From Halichondria panicea (lineage: Eukaryota > Porifera > Demospongiae > Suberitida > Halichondriidae), in assembly GCF_963675165.1 (NCBI RefSeq), contig NC_087385.1:5987912-6051911 (forward strand): DNA of 64,000 bases, given 5' to 3'. Position 1 is the first letter of the stretch, and each line of letters opens with the position of its first letter. This document shows, in pieces, positions 22,956-33,830 of the stretch. The translations under genes were made by a program, and so were the position numbers. The notes beneath the pieces were generated by a model. The model had not been told where the DNA came from and searched no databases. It was given only the letters and a program-made list of their open reading frames with translations.

Positions 22956-23270
22956 ATGGACAGCAACATCAAGATGAGAATTCTGAAGAAGTTCACAGTA
23001 GAGCTGACTCGAGATATGAACCCTGACCACATGAAGACATCGTTATTTGCCAAACAGCTGCTCACTACAGACGAAGTGGAACGAATCAATCTACCCACCA
23101 TGACAACCAGAGACAAGAACATGTTTATCTTGATGAAGCTGCCCAGTAAGGGACGGCAAGCGTTCGATTTGTTTATGGACTGTCTGAAAGAAACGAGTGA
23201 AGAGAACCGCTCACATTCTGAACTAGTATCTCAGATTATGCATGAAGTGAACAACGGCACTGAACATTAG
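22956..23270 (+). CDS. Stand-alone CARD-like death-fold protein
   Basis: A single coding exon (104 residues) lies behind a good acceptor at 22937 (cacgcag). A donor at 22883 (ctgag|gtaagg) defines a 54-bp intron and a non-coding first exon; the only upstream ATG in that exon stops after five codons, so Met at 22956 is chosen. The protein is almost entirely one helical bundle: LKKFTVELTRDMN, LFAKQLLTTDEVERI, NMFILMKLPSKGRQAFDLFM. The spacing of Leu/Phe positions, the TTDEVE segment and the KGRQAF helix follow the CARD pattern. CARD domains pair with other CARDs in apoptosis or innate immune signalling; CARD-only proteins often act as decoys or adaptors (inference). CARD rather than DED or Death is my reading of the pattern, not a search result. 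It shares an intergenic region with RasGRP upstream on the same strand and could be a distal alternative exon of that gene, but RasGRP has its own stop and poly(A) signal. Confidence 0.72.
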   Translation: MDSNIKMRILKKFTVELTRDMNPDHMKTSLFAKQLLTTDEVERINLPTMTTRDKNMFILMKLPSKGRQAFDLFMDCLKETSEENRSHSELVSQIMHEVNNGTEH

Positions 23271-23411
23271 CCGATTATTATGAGTATATTTTTTTACGTT
23301 TGTGCAAATAGAAACACACCTTCTAGGTGTAAATATTTACTTATCTGAACATGTGTACATACATGTATAATATTTTCACTGTGAAGGGCAATTAGCACAA
23401 TAATGATATCA

Positions 23412-23417
23412 ATTAAA
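23412..23417 (+). terminator. Candidate poly(A) signal (ATTAAA) for the CARD gene
   Basis: ATTAAA 142 bp past the CARD stop and only 24 bp from the stop codon of the convergent receptor gene, so the 3' UTRs of the two genes probably overlap. Confidence 0.4.
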
Positions 23418-23440
23418 GCGCTATGATATTGTATTATAGA

Positions 23441-26400
23441 CTAGAAGTGTGACGTGTTTGCTGCTGATCTATTGCCCTGGTCTCCATCATGGTTGTCATA
23501 ATCAGCTAGTTGTAGTTCATTCCCTCCCTCCAAAGCGCTGTTCTTGAACACTGTCGGGCGATCATCCCCCCCTGATATCACATGACCATTTCCCGGGGGT
23601 TTGGTCAGTTGCTCTGTGTCGTCCCAAGATGCCTCACCACCACCTCCATCATCATCATCACTTAAGAAAGACTGTGTGTATGGTGTGGGCGTGTGTGGGC
23701 CCGTGTGTGTGGGTGGAAGCATAGATAGTAGAAGAGACAGATTGCATGGGAAATAATTGTGTGCACAAATATAGACAAGAGGGTACAGCATAAAGACACC
23801 TTATAGAGACAAAAGCTATCCATTATTATAGAGGAGTGTAATGTTGTCCTATGGTCATAATTATGTAATGACTGAGCATGCACACACTCACCATGAGTGT
23901 AGAGACATCTCTTCCCTTCTTCCAACGTCGACCATGACTATCGAATGTGCTCATGGTGGCCATACTGCTCCTGCCCAGGGAGGACCCAGCACTGCCAATA
24001 CTCATCCTAGAGGTCGACATAACAATTATTAACAGTGTGATTATGTGTCATGAGAAGCTACGTAGTCTGTTAAAAAAAAGGTAAATCACATAAAACGCCT
24101 TACAGCTGCTTTTTCACTTACATATCCTCTCCAAGTAGTCGAACTCTTGCATTTTTCTTTCTCTTGTTGTTTCCTGGACACACAAAACGTGAACACACAC
24201 ACACACATCATACTATATATGAACGGCACCATGTATGCACTGACCTTTCCTGGACTTGTAGCACCAGCAAGCTACCACACAGGAGAGCAACAGACACAGT
24301 AACAGTGCCACGCCCCCAGCACCTGCCCCAACAATCACTGTCAGCATTGGAGCTACAGGGGACAACTAATAATTTTTTTTTGCCCCAGAAAATAAAACAT
24401 AAAAATTGTAATTATGGCTATAAAAAATTTATCCAGACACAAATCAAGTAAGCCACAGTTGTTTCACCTGTTGTTGGTGTAATTGCTGTTGAGCATTGAT
24501 CGTTGGCCACAGGTAAGTGGGCGGAGTCCAAACAGCTGTAACCAGGCGGACATGCCTCACATGAGGTAGAGCCAGGAGTCAGAGAGTAGCGGTCGCTAGG
24601 GCAGGTCTATGAAAACACAAATTCTAGGTTGAGGATATACGTGCACTTTTTTAACACTTACCACACACACACTCGATGATGCTGCATTCTCCACATCGCT
24701 GAACGTCCCAGGAGGGCAAGGAATGGGGAAGTTCCTCCAATCAGGACAGCTAATTAGTCAGTAACCACAGTGTAATATAAGACACACACACACACACTCG
24801 AATCTTACTAGTAGCCTTGGGGGCAGGTGACACAACTCTCCTCTCCCAACGCAAAGTATCGTCCAGGTGTGCAGGTGGTGAAAACACACTCTAAACGAAA
24901 CACGAGTAGTCAAACACAAATGCAAATCTCGATGATCTCAATTACCTGGAGTGTTGCAGTCGATGCACGGATGCACTGTAATGTTGTCCAATGCCACATA
25001 CACAGGGAGTGAAGCGTCCATCTCCCCCTCACCAGACTGTCCAACAGAGAATGTCAACTCTCTCTCACTTGACAAGCTAACAGAGTTCAGATCGATGGAG
25101 ACCACCTCGTAGCTCCAGTCCACTGAGTTAGCAGCTGTCGCTAGTAGACTGGTCCAAACCTGACCAATGCCTCCCACAGATACCGCCAGCTCTAACGAGG
25201 ATGATGCAGAGTAGGAAAAGGAGATGGCACAGTAGGTGTCTCCGATACGAGACGAGGTGACCGTGCTCGAGGGGAGAGTGGTGGATGTGTAATCACCATA
25301 GAGGAAGTTGCCTGTGTGTGTGTGTGTGCGTGTAAGTAAGTAATGGGATGCATATATACATACTATAGTATTTGATTGATGCAACTAATCAACCATGTCA
25401 TGATTGAACCTCTTGCTAGACATAAGTACATAGGTGGAACTGTGCGTACGCATAACATTAATACTGTAATAACAGGACATCTATTTAACTGTAGGTACTG
25501 ACATGCACGCACATGCATGTGTAAAGTTACATACCCTGTTCAACTAAATGTAGTAGATACCTTGATTAGAAGCCAGTGCTGGTACAGGTGCCTCTGCTCC
25601 GGTCAGCTGTCGTACACCACTCCCCACATTCCACTCTCCACACTCCCCCTCAAAGTCACAGCCCCGAGGCAACGAGCAGTTTTCACTGGCCGACAAGAGG
25701 ATGAACTCTATGAGCACTGTTGTCTCAATACGACTGTTGTCAGGGTGATAGTCAGAGTTAACTACAGAAGCTGAGATCTGCAAAAAAAGAACTCCGTAAA
25801 TTCTGCAAGAGTCTGATAATTATGATAATAAATACAATAGATATGCTCACATACATTATCTACAATGGAGTGTATGCATGGTAACAGCCCCTTCCCCCCC
25901 CCCCCCCACCTCTATGTATCCAGGAGTGTGAGGTAGCACTCTATCAGAGGGGATAGCACTGATGAAGATGGATGCAGCGTGGGCAGACTCTGGTGACACA
26001 CTGAAGCTGGGCTCCAACTCACTGGGAATAACTGCACGGCCAAAGCAATCGTATCACTGTAAATACATAAACCGATTACCTAATGACATTACGATAGGTA
26101 GGGAGTGTACAGTTTTGGCACTAAATTCACAATGAACAAATGAGGTCACTTAGTAACAGCAGGAGTATATCTTCTGTATGTCTAACCTCTTATCAATGAG
26201 AATTCCAAGAGAGCAGATGAACAATCCAGTAGATCTGCAGACAGTGATAGCACTTGCTCAGTCCTCAGGAACAAATCAACATCAGAGGGATACGTCAAAT
26301 TGAGTCCAATATTTTGGAGTTGAGGAAAGTCGCAAGGTAGACAAAACTGGAGCTCTACATTATCTATAGCTGCAGAGTAAGTAAGAATTCAAACATAAAC

Positions 26401-29400
26401 AAAATTTGTCAAAAAAATGTTCAGCAAGTACATACTTACAGGACAGTGTAAATACATTGGAGGTTTATACTAACTACAGAAGCTAACCCTACTTACCAAC
26501 AGTGGCAGCACCAGTTCCTTGCAGTACAAATTGCAATTCTTCCTCTTGACTACTAGTGACAAACTGTTCACCATTGCTCCTCACACCGACCCACCCACTG
26601 GTGGCCATGGAGCTAGACCATACCACATTTCCAGACGTACTACGCAGACTCAGTACGGCATCATCGCTTAGTTGATAAGAGAATGAGTATCCACACACAT
26701 ACCATGCTTTGGTATACGAGATGCCAACGGTCTCCTCGCCAGCACTTAACTCAGCCAAAACAAAATGACCAAATGAATTCCCAGCTGAGTCTTCGTTTAC
26801 GAAAGTCACAGGGGTACTTTCAGCTGTTGCTATGACACCAGCGTTAAGTTGCCAGAAGCAATCAGGGGTTTCAAAATCACAAAACAGGTTATCTTTAGGT
26901 CCGATATATACTGCATGGAGATTAAAAGTAATATCAAAATCACTGTAAGGAATTAATGGACGCTTACCGTTTGCATATTCATCGCTTGAGCCTAGACTGT
27001 TGTACAGTGTTGCCATAACAATATAGCTATGTCCACTTTGCAAGCTCCTAGTTACGAGTTGACTAGAGGTCACACTAACGTGGTAGATGAGGTCAGGAGT
27101 TGCTCTCTTGACTCGATGCTCTTGCAAGATTACGTGAATCTCAAAGGACACAATGGAAGACCCTCCGCTGTACTGTAGGTCCCATTCAATGAGGATGGAC
27201 TGGTTGGACTGCTCAGTGGCTCGAAGATAGTGAAGCTTGGGAACTGAAATGAAACATTGAGAGTGATCTGATAAATTATTTGAACGTAATGCTGCATGAA
27301 ATATACACATCAAATTGATGATCGCAAACTGAATGCTGAGAGAAAATGCCACCTTGCACGTACATACCAGATGACAGTGTAGTGATGTTGATGGCATTCG
27401 AGAGACTAGAGCCAGCTGTGTTAATGGAGGCTACCACCATCCAGTAGAAGGTCCCAGGGTGGAGTCCGGTCACATTCACTCTGAGTACGTTTGAATCAAC
27501 TGAGGAAAGCGTCTGGTAGTCTTCCTCATCTGCATGGCGTACCCACACCTCAAAGCTGTCAAGAGGTTTAAGAACATATGGGTTGGGATGGGAACTCGTT
27601 GAGGGAGAGTCCCAGATGATCGTGGCAGAGGTCATGTCGGGGCCAGAAATAACTTCTAGGTTCAGAGGAGGGTCCGGATAATCTGCAATTATAATAAATT
27701 ATATCATTATCGAAAAAATGTCAAGTGGTTAAGTCGGTTAAGTTTGAGCTGAAAGAAGATCATCAGAAATTGAATATTTTATTGTATGATAGAGATTTTC
27801 ACTCACCAATGATATTCACTAAGTAGCCAAGTGTACGATTCCCACACTGGTTGGTGACATTACAGTCATACACACCAGCATCTTCTATAGTCAGATTATG
27901 CACAACCAGCGAATGTTGATTCACAGTATAATGATCACTCGACTCCAGAATAGTGCGCTCATCGATGTGCACCCATTTGTATACCCTCGCTATCGGGTTG
28001 GCAAAATATTCACAAGACAGCGAGATTTCTGTAGCAACTGAAACTTCCATTACCCTCGAAGACAGTGGGTCTGAGGTGATGATGGGAGGTCCAAACTGAG
28101 GCTCTGTGCAGTCAATAGTGTGAGTAGCCACTACTCTTATAGTGAGTGCTGCATCTGTTGAGAGAGATGGACTGCCACCATCGGTAGCCGTGATGGTCAG
28201 AGTGTAAGTATGAGGAAGAATGGGTGATCGTGCCACAGTCACATCTCCAAAAGAAGGTACGGCTATCTCAAAGAATCCCTCATCATTTCCAGCAGTGATG
28301 GAGTATGTGATGTCACCATCAATGCCATTGTCATGATCTTGCGCAAGGAATTCAGCTACAAAGTGACCTCGAGGCTCAACATCACTGATATCCAGGGAAT
28401 AGCTGCAGGAATGCAAATTTGTTAGTACCATAATCCATAGCGGAGTACTGCAAAACAACTACTAGTAGATCAAATATTCAATGCTAAGCAGCTTGCTTTA
28501 GCCTCGATCCCAAGCCGCACTTCCTCTCATTAGAGGCCTATGAAGGAGGCTCAGCTTGCTTAGGTTGCTCAGCTTGCTTAGCATAGTATTGTAACTGTTT
28601 ATATAGCACACTTACTCTGCTGTTGTCTGAAATACTGGAGAGAACTCATTCACAGGGATAACAATGACTTTCACAGTAGCTTGGGAGGAGAGAGAGCTGT
28701 TATCTGCGTCTTGAACCGTTATGTGGAAGTTAAACTCTTGAAACCGCTCATAATCCAATGTCAAATCTGCCAAAAGAAGCACATTCGTAAATATTCCTGC
28801 AGCCTGTCCGAAGATGACTCTAAAAAGTTTCGATTCAACATCTTCAACGATTACTGGAAGGTTGATAGAGTTCCCATTTGGATCTGCGATTGGAATGGGA
28901 CCCAACCTAACGCCAGTGCTACCCTCCACGGTACTAAATTCGTAATAATCCTGATTGAAAAGTGGAGCACTCTGTTCAATCACTAGTTGTGTACTTGCAA
29001 CAAGGACACCACCATATGTGTCTATTATCGGAATAGATATCGAAGGACTTGTATTATTCTCGAGTATTATAGGAAGATCTCTGCTCAAAGATATCATTCC
29101 AGACACGGTAGCTTCTGTACCAGCAATAGCAATGCTCACATTGTCCACCAAGCCTTGAGGATCAGTTGTTAGTTCACCGAAATTCAATGTCTGCCCGAGA
29201 GCTGAAGAAACAGTGAATTGATAAGAGAAGATGATTCCGACTTGCACAGAGAGGGTGGGTGGAGCTGTGTGTGTGATGGTGGGAGGCTGGGAGAAGGAGA
29301 TCATCATGGAGTGGTGAACAGCAGGGGAAATGTTGCTATAGTTGGAGCCAGGGATGTGGATACTTATCTATGAGAAAGAAGGGAAAATATGAAATTTAAT

Positions 29401-29537
29401 AAAGCTCTATTTTGCTGCTTACTTCCAGTCTTCCATTCTGTACACCACTGGGCTCGAGGCCAGGTCCTTGGGCTTGAATTAACAGTACTCCTGTCATTGC
29501 ATCCAGAGAGAATACGCTAGCCACCTGTGGGGGCTCG

Positions 29538-29596
<59 letters not shown>

Positions 29597-30771
29597 GTGT
29601 GTGGGTGTGTGTCAATGGTACCCTATGAATATTTACGCTAACCTGATTCAATGTTGTATTGCAATGGCTGATTGGGACATACTGAAGACGACCCATTGTA
29701 AATTTCCTTTGAAGTGACACGCAAACGTACAGTTATATCATTTGCTCCCATCAGACCAAGACCGCCCGGATTGTCTAGAGCATCATAGTCACAAGGTAGA
29801 CAAAAAGTGAGGGAGATATCATCCAGCCCAAGAAAAAGATCGTAGCCACCCGGCTCCATCGGTGCTTCTCCAAAATCATACGGAGACACTTCAAAGTAGA
29901 GAGACCCCTCAAATGGTTCGGATGTGTTGAAGCTAAGTGTTTCTCTCGTCCAAACAGCATTAGTAGTATCATTGGGTGCCTGGGTCATGTACAGTGAACG
30001 ATAGACATAGTTCTCAAAGAGCAGGCCAACGTCGAGAGGACCACTGACATAGTGTGAGAAAGATATGCCACAAATTAGAATGTATGAGGGAAAATGGAGG
30101 ATTCTTTTTGATTCTGAGAGGGTACTTGATGAAAAATAGAAGTATTGACCTGTGAGAGGGAGAGTGGGGTGCAACCGTTAGCTCACATAATTATGTAGAC
30201 TAAACGACAGGTAGGAGACCATGAATACAATTAAATCAAGGCTTGTAGAGTAGAATCATTGAAAAGCAACAGTATTCAACTGTGTACCTCCCAGCTCTCA
30301 AGGAGGAGGCATGATGGGCTCCAAATACGTTAATTTTTTGCCTGGATTACATTCTTGCATGAATTGCTTTACCACTTTGGTTTCCTGATGCATCCACAGA
30401 TGGACTCAATGTAGGCCGTAACTGCGGCGTGGATATCCCACTGGTCCCCTGAGCATCACTCTCACTGATAGTCCATCCACAGCTGCTCAGAGACTCGAAG
30501 TCACAAGTGTGGTTGCTTCTGATGTCTGCAGTAACCAGAACACAAGAGGCATATTAAATTACTACCCTAATTCCTGTTATTACCTGGAAGCCAGAGAGCT
30601 CAGCATAACTCATTAACATGACATTATGACATCACAAACTAAAACAGCACTAGTGAAAGGGGGGGAGGGGCTGGTCTCACCTTGCATTGGCCCTGAGGGT
30701 GATTGAGAGCTGCTCCCTTGTGGAGACTCTAGCAGAATAACAATCATAAGGAGCACCAGCCGCAGATCCAT
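23441..30771 (-). CDS. Type I receptor: MAM, cadherin-like, Ig, FN3, MAM, Cys-rich, TM
   Basis: Exons (minus): 30771-30681, 30525-30373, 30149-29643, 29538-29423, 29367-28616, 28402-27807, 27682-27368, 27243-26968, 26910-26497, 26369-26187, 26031-25910, 25777-25561, 25311-24946, 24890-24809, 24749-24662, 24606-24468, 24352-24245, 24173-24122, 24006-23892, 23671-23441; about 1640 residues. Order: signal peptide (1-22); MAM-like module starting CDFESLSSCGW; cadherin-type repeats (about 255-640, DYERFQEFNFHITVQDAD and DHDNGIDGDITYSI); one Ig domain (CEYFANP ... AGVYDCNVTNQC); two FN3 domains; two further MAM-like modules (CDFETPDCFW; CDFEGECGEW); TNFR/GCC2-type Cys-rich repeats (CPPGYSC); one membrane helix (about 1475-1500, VIVGAGAGGVALLLCLLLSC) followed by KSRK; and a 130-residue Ser/Asp-rich tail without an enzyme domain. 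Each MAM ends with (L/I)D(D/N)(I/V) and a CxxC. Role: probable cell-surface adhesion receptor. Domain calls are from visible motifs. Divergent from TTC3. Confidence 0.85.
28500..28551 (+). repeat. AGCCTCGATCC fold-back element, copy 2
   Basis: 52-bp copy in a receptor intron: AGCCTCGATCCCAAGCCGCA at the start and GAAGGAGGCT at the end. It is flanked by repeated (t)cagcttgctta(g) segments on both sides, possibly marking duplication at insertion. Confidence 0.6.
29539..29612 (-). repeat. (TG)n/(GGTG)n tract before a receptor acceptor
   Basis: Read in gene sense this is (CACC)n then (CA)n ending cacacag at the acceptor of exon 29538-29423. Confidence 0.9.
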
Positions 30772-30976
30772 TTTTGCAGCCTGCTCTAGCTAGTATGCAG
30801 CTCATGTCAAGTGCACATTCTTTCGTACGCCCACTACCAGGTCTACCTTACTCACGTGAATTCCGCCCATTATTCATTAAAACACGCTTTCGCAAGATTC
30901 GCTATACCGTACCCAGGGACTCAGGGTTGTCCTCTGTGATAAACAAAAGCTGCTCTGTTAACTATAAAGAAGTACG
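30772..30976. promoter_or_regulatory. Divergent promoter region, receptor / TTC3
   Basis: Only 205 bp separate the two start codons, so the genes almost certainly share promoter DNA. CACGTG at 30853-30858 is followed at once by GAATTCCGCCCA, which could hold a GC box. No TATA box is apparent. Confidence 0.6.
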
Positions 30977-33792
30977 ATGTCCAGTGACTGCAGTGATGAT
31001 GACATGCCTGAGTTAGAGAGTGTCTCTAGTTCGGAGGTGAGTTGACTTTAATACTTTTATACATCTACATTAATAATTAATTATGAAGCTTCCCTGTGTG
31101 CGTCTCAGTTAGTACCTACATGATGCTAAGTATTCACACATGCTGTCTGTACTAATTTTGTAAATCTATAAAAACACAAAAAGTTGAAATAATACGAACA
31201 ATCTAAAATCCAATTAATTTTGTTGTCCAAAAATTATCCAGAATGATCCAGAATGATGTACGCATACGCATGCATTGTTGTGTAGGTAGTTGTACAGTGT
31301 CGTATGTATGGTCAAATGTTGAAGTTAATATTGCGGTGCCATGTTTATATTACCTGTCTGCAAAGGGTGGGGTTGTTTGCTCATCGTTCTCTGTGACTCG
31401 TGCGATGATTAACAAAGGAATGAATACACTTGCGTCAGTGGGAGGTCTAACAGTGTGTGCAGCCCCTAATATCTTAATCATCACCCTAGCATTTGTTAGA
31501 GGCTTTATGAATGCAGTTGTCAAATCACTGCAGCATGGCTCAACAATTTGTATTGTTACACACAATACATCGTTTGCTAAAGCTTTATTGCCTTTAAAAG
31601 CAAAAATTGTTAACAGTCTATCAACATTTCTTTATTTGGCATTTTAGTTGAGGCTTTTACTGGTAATGCATTTACTTAATTTAATTAATTGTGCTACACT
31701 CACGATACATTCCATTCTCTCGTTAACCCTTTCACCACCACGTCTACAGTATGTGACAGACGAGGATGAGGTAGACAGTGCGGACGAGGATAACCCTGCT
31801 GCCACTGCTGCTGCCGTGCCAACCTCACCCAAGTGGGTGGACCCCAAAGGAGAACACTGTGAGGCACTTGCTCAGTATCTGCATAAGCCTGTGGGATATA
31901 CAATTAACATTACAGTGTTGATTAAGTCATTATTACCACAGTCACTTTTATACCACACTGCCAATTGTATTGATGTTTTATGCTTTATTTTTAACTTCCA
32001 TGATACCCTGCAAATCGCGACCCTGAGAACTAGTATGCTTCCATGATTGTGGCTATTCAGTTGTGGTTTTCCTCCACTCACCTGTAGACAAAATAGCCAA
32101 GCGTTGGTTGGAGCAGGACAAGACATCCATAGACAGACAGCTCAATGTCATCACTGTCTACCTGCTCTCTCCCTTCCTGTACGGACACGCCCACCAAGAG
32201 GATATCTGGCTCAAGTGGTGTCAAGAGGCGGGTCTTCTCATGTCTGACACGTGAGTAGAACAAGATCATTGATATCTTATCTCTGCTCATCTTGTCTGGT
32301 ATCTGTTAATACCATCTTTGACAATTATTATTGATCAAAGATTTGAACCTGGAGATACATTCGGATTCTGACAGTTTGCTACTTTTGTATGTAAGGTGTT
32401 GTTATTTTAATCTAGCTCATTGTTTTGTTATCAGATTGCGGATTGTCTTTAGCTAAGGGAAACACCTGGGGGCACCCCAGTAGGCCAGAGGCTAATTAGG
32501 GAAACACCAGGGGGCACTTCACTAGGCTTAGGGAAAACTCCATGCTTTGTTTCTGTGACCATAGTTAGCATATCTGTGGAGTATATTAATTAGTGAAATC
32601 TGCTCTAATTTGTAGCTAAGTAAGCTAAGGTCTGCAAGCTATTCTCTATATTGGCTCAGTAGTGACGTAGGCCTGAGGGTATAGCTACAGTTTCCACAGT
32701 CGATATATTTGATATGGTGTTGGGTATATAATGTCTACACCCTTTTATATGAGATGGTTTATCAATTTCGAAAATAAAGTTACATCTACTAAGTAGCACT
32801 TATACTGTAGCAGCTTGTTCCTTGGTACTACCATATCCACCAAGCACAATTATTATGTTTGAAATGTGCTAGTTGGTGTATGTTTGGTGACCGAACAGTT
32901 AGCAATCTCTTGACAGTTAGCTAGTGATGGTTCCTGCAGTCACTGCTATACTTCCTGCAGTAACTACAATACAGGCTGTCTCAGTGAAATGGAACGTTCC
33001 TCTGTGGACCTGCTCGACTCTGCCCTCCTCTACTGTAGGAATACAATGGTGAGTAGCCACATAGTGTTGGCAACTAGTATACTCTGGGATTTCACAGCTT
33101 CTCTGTGTTCAGTAATCTGTTTGCATGTCATTTCCTTTATGTCAATGCTTTGTGTATGTGGGCCTGTGTGTGTATGTGGGATGGTGTGTGTGTGTGTGGG
33201 CTTTTGTGTGTATGTGGGCCTGTGTGTGTGTGTGTGGGCTTGTGTGTATGTGGGATGGTGTGTGTGTGTGTATGTGGGCCTGTGTGTGTGTGTGGGCTTG
33301 TGTGTATGTGGGATGGTGTGTGTATGTGGGCCTGTGTGTATGTAGGTGAGATCATTGACAACTAGATGTTGTATTCTCACCCATGGTGCAGGTGGACAGG
33401 AGATCACCAGAGTCACTAGCTGTGCTCCTCAAACTAGCTAGTGATGTTCAGAAGGAGAAGAAGGAAGGATCGCTTAAACGTGCCGTCAGAGCAGCCAGAG
33501 GGTGCAGTTGGTTCACGCTTATGTGAGTGGAGTGGAGTTGGGGTGTGGGTAGTGGAGTGGGAGTGGGTGGAGTGAGAGCAGGTGTGTATACGTATATGTT
33601 AGAGTGTGCTAGCTGTGAGTGCTCATTTATTGACTGTCTCTTTCTCATTCTAGGATCAGCGACTTTAAATTTAAGTCAAAGCCAGGCACTCCGATGGATC
33701 AATTCCCTGTTGAATTGGGCTGCCTGTATGTCATTAACCAAAGTAAGCCCCCCTCCACATACCACACACATACCACACACCCATACACACAT

Positions 33793-33830
<38 letters not shown>

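Noticed and set aside
23441..30771. Receptor tyrosine kinase or phosphatase identity
   Set aside because: The 130-residue cytoplasmic tail has no kinase or phosphatase motifs.
33030..33416. His-Thr-Pro-rich ORF on minus and Cys-Val-rich ORFs on plus
   Set aside because: TG-rich repeat in a TTC3 intron; the flanking real exons are in other frames.
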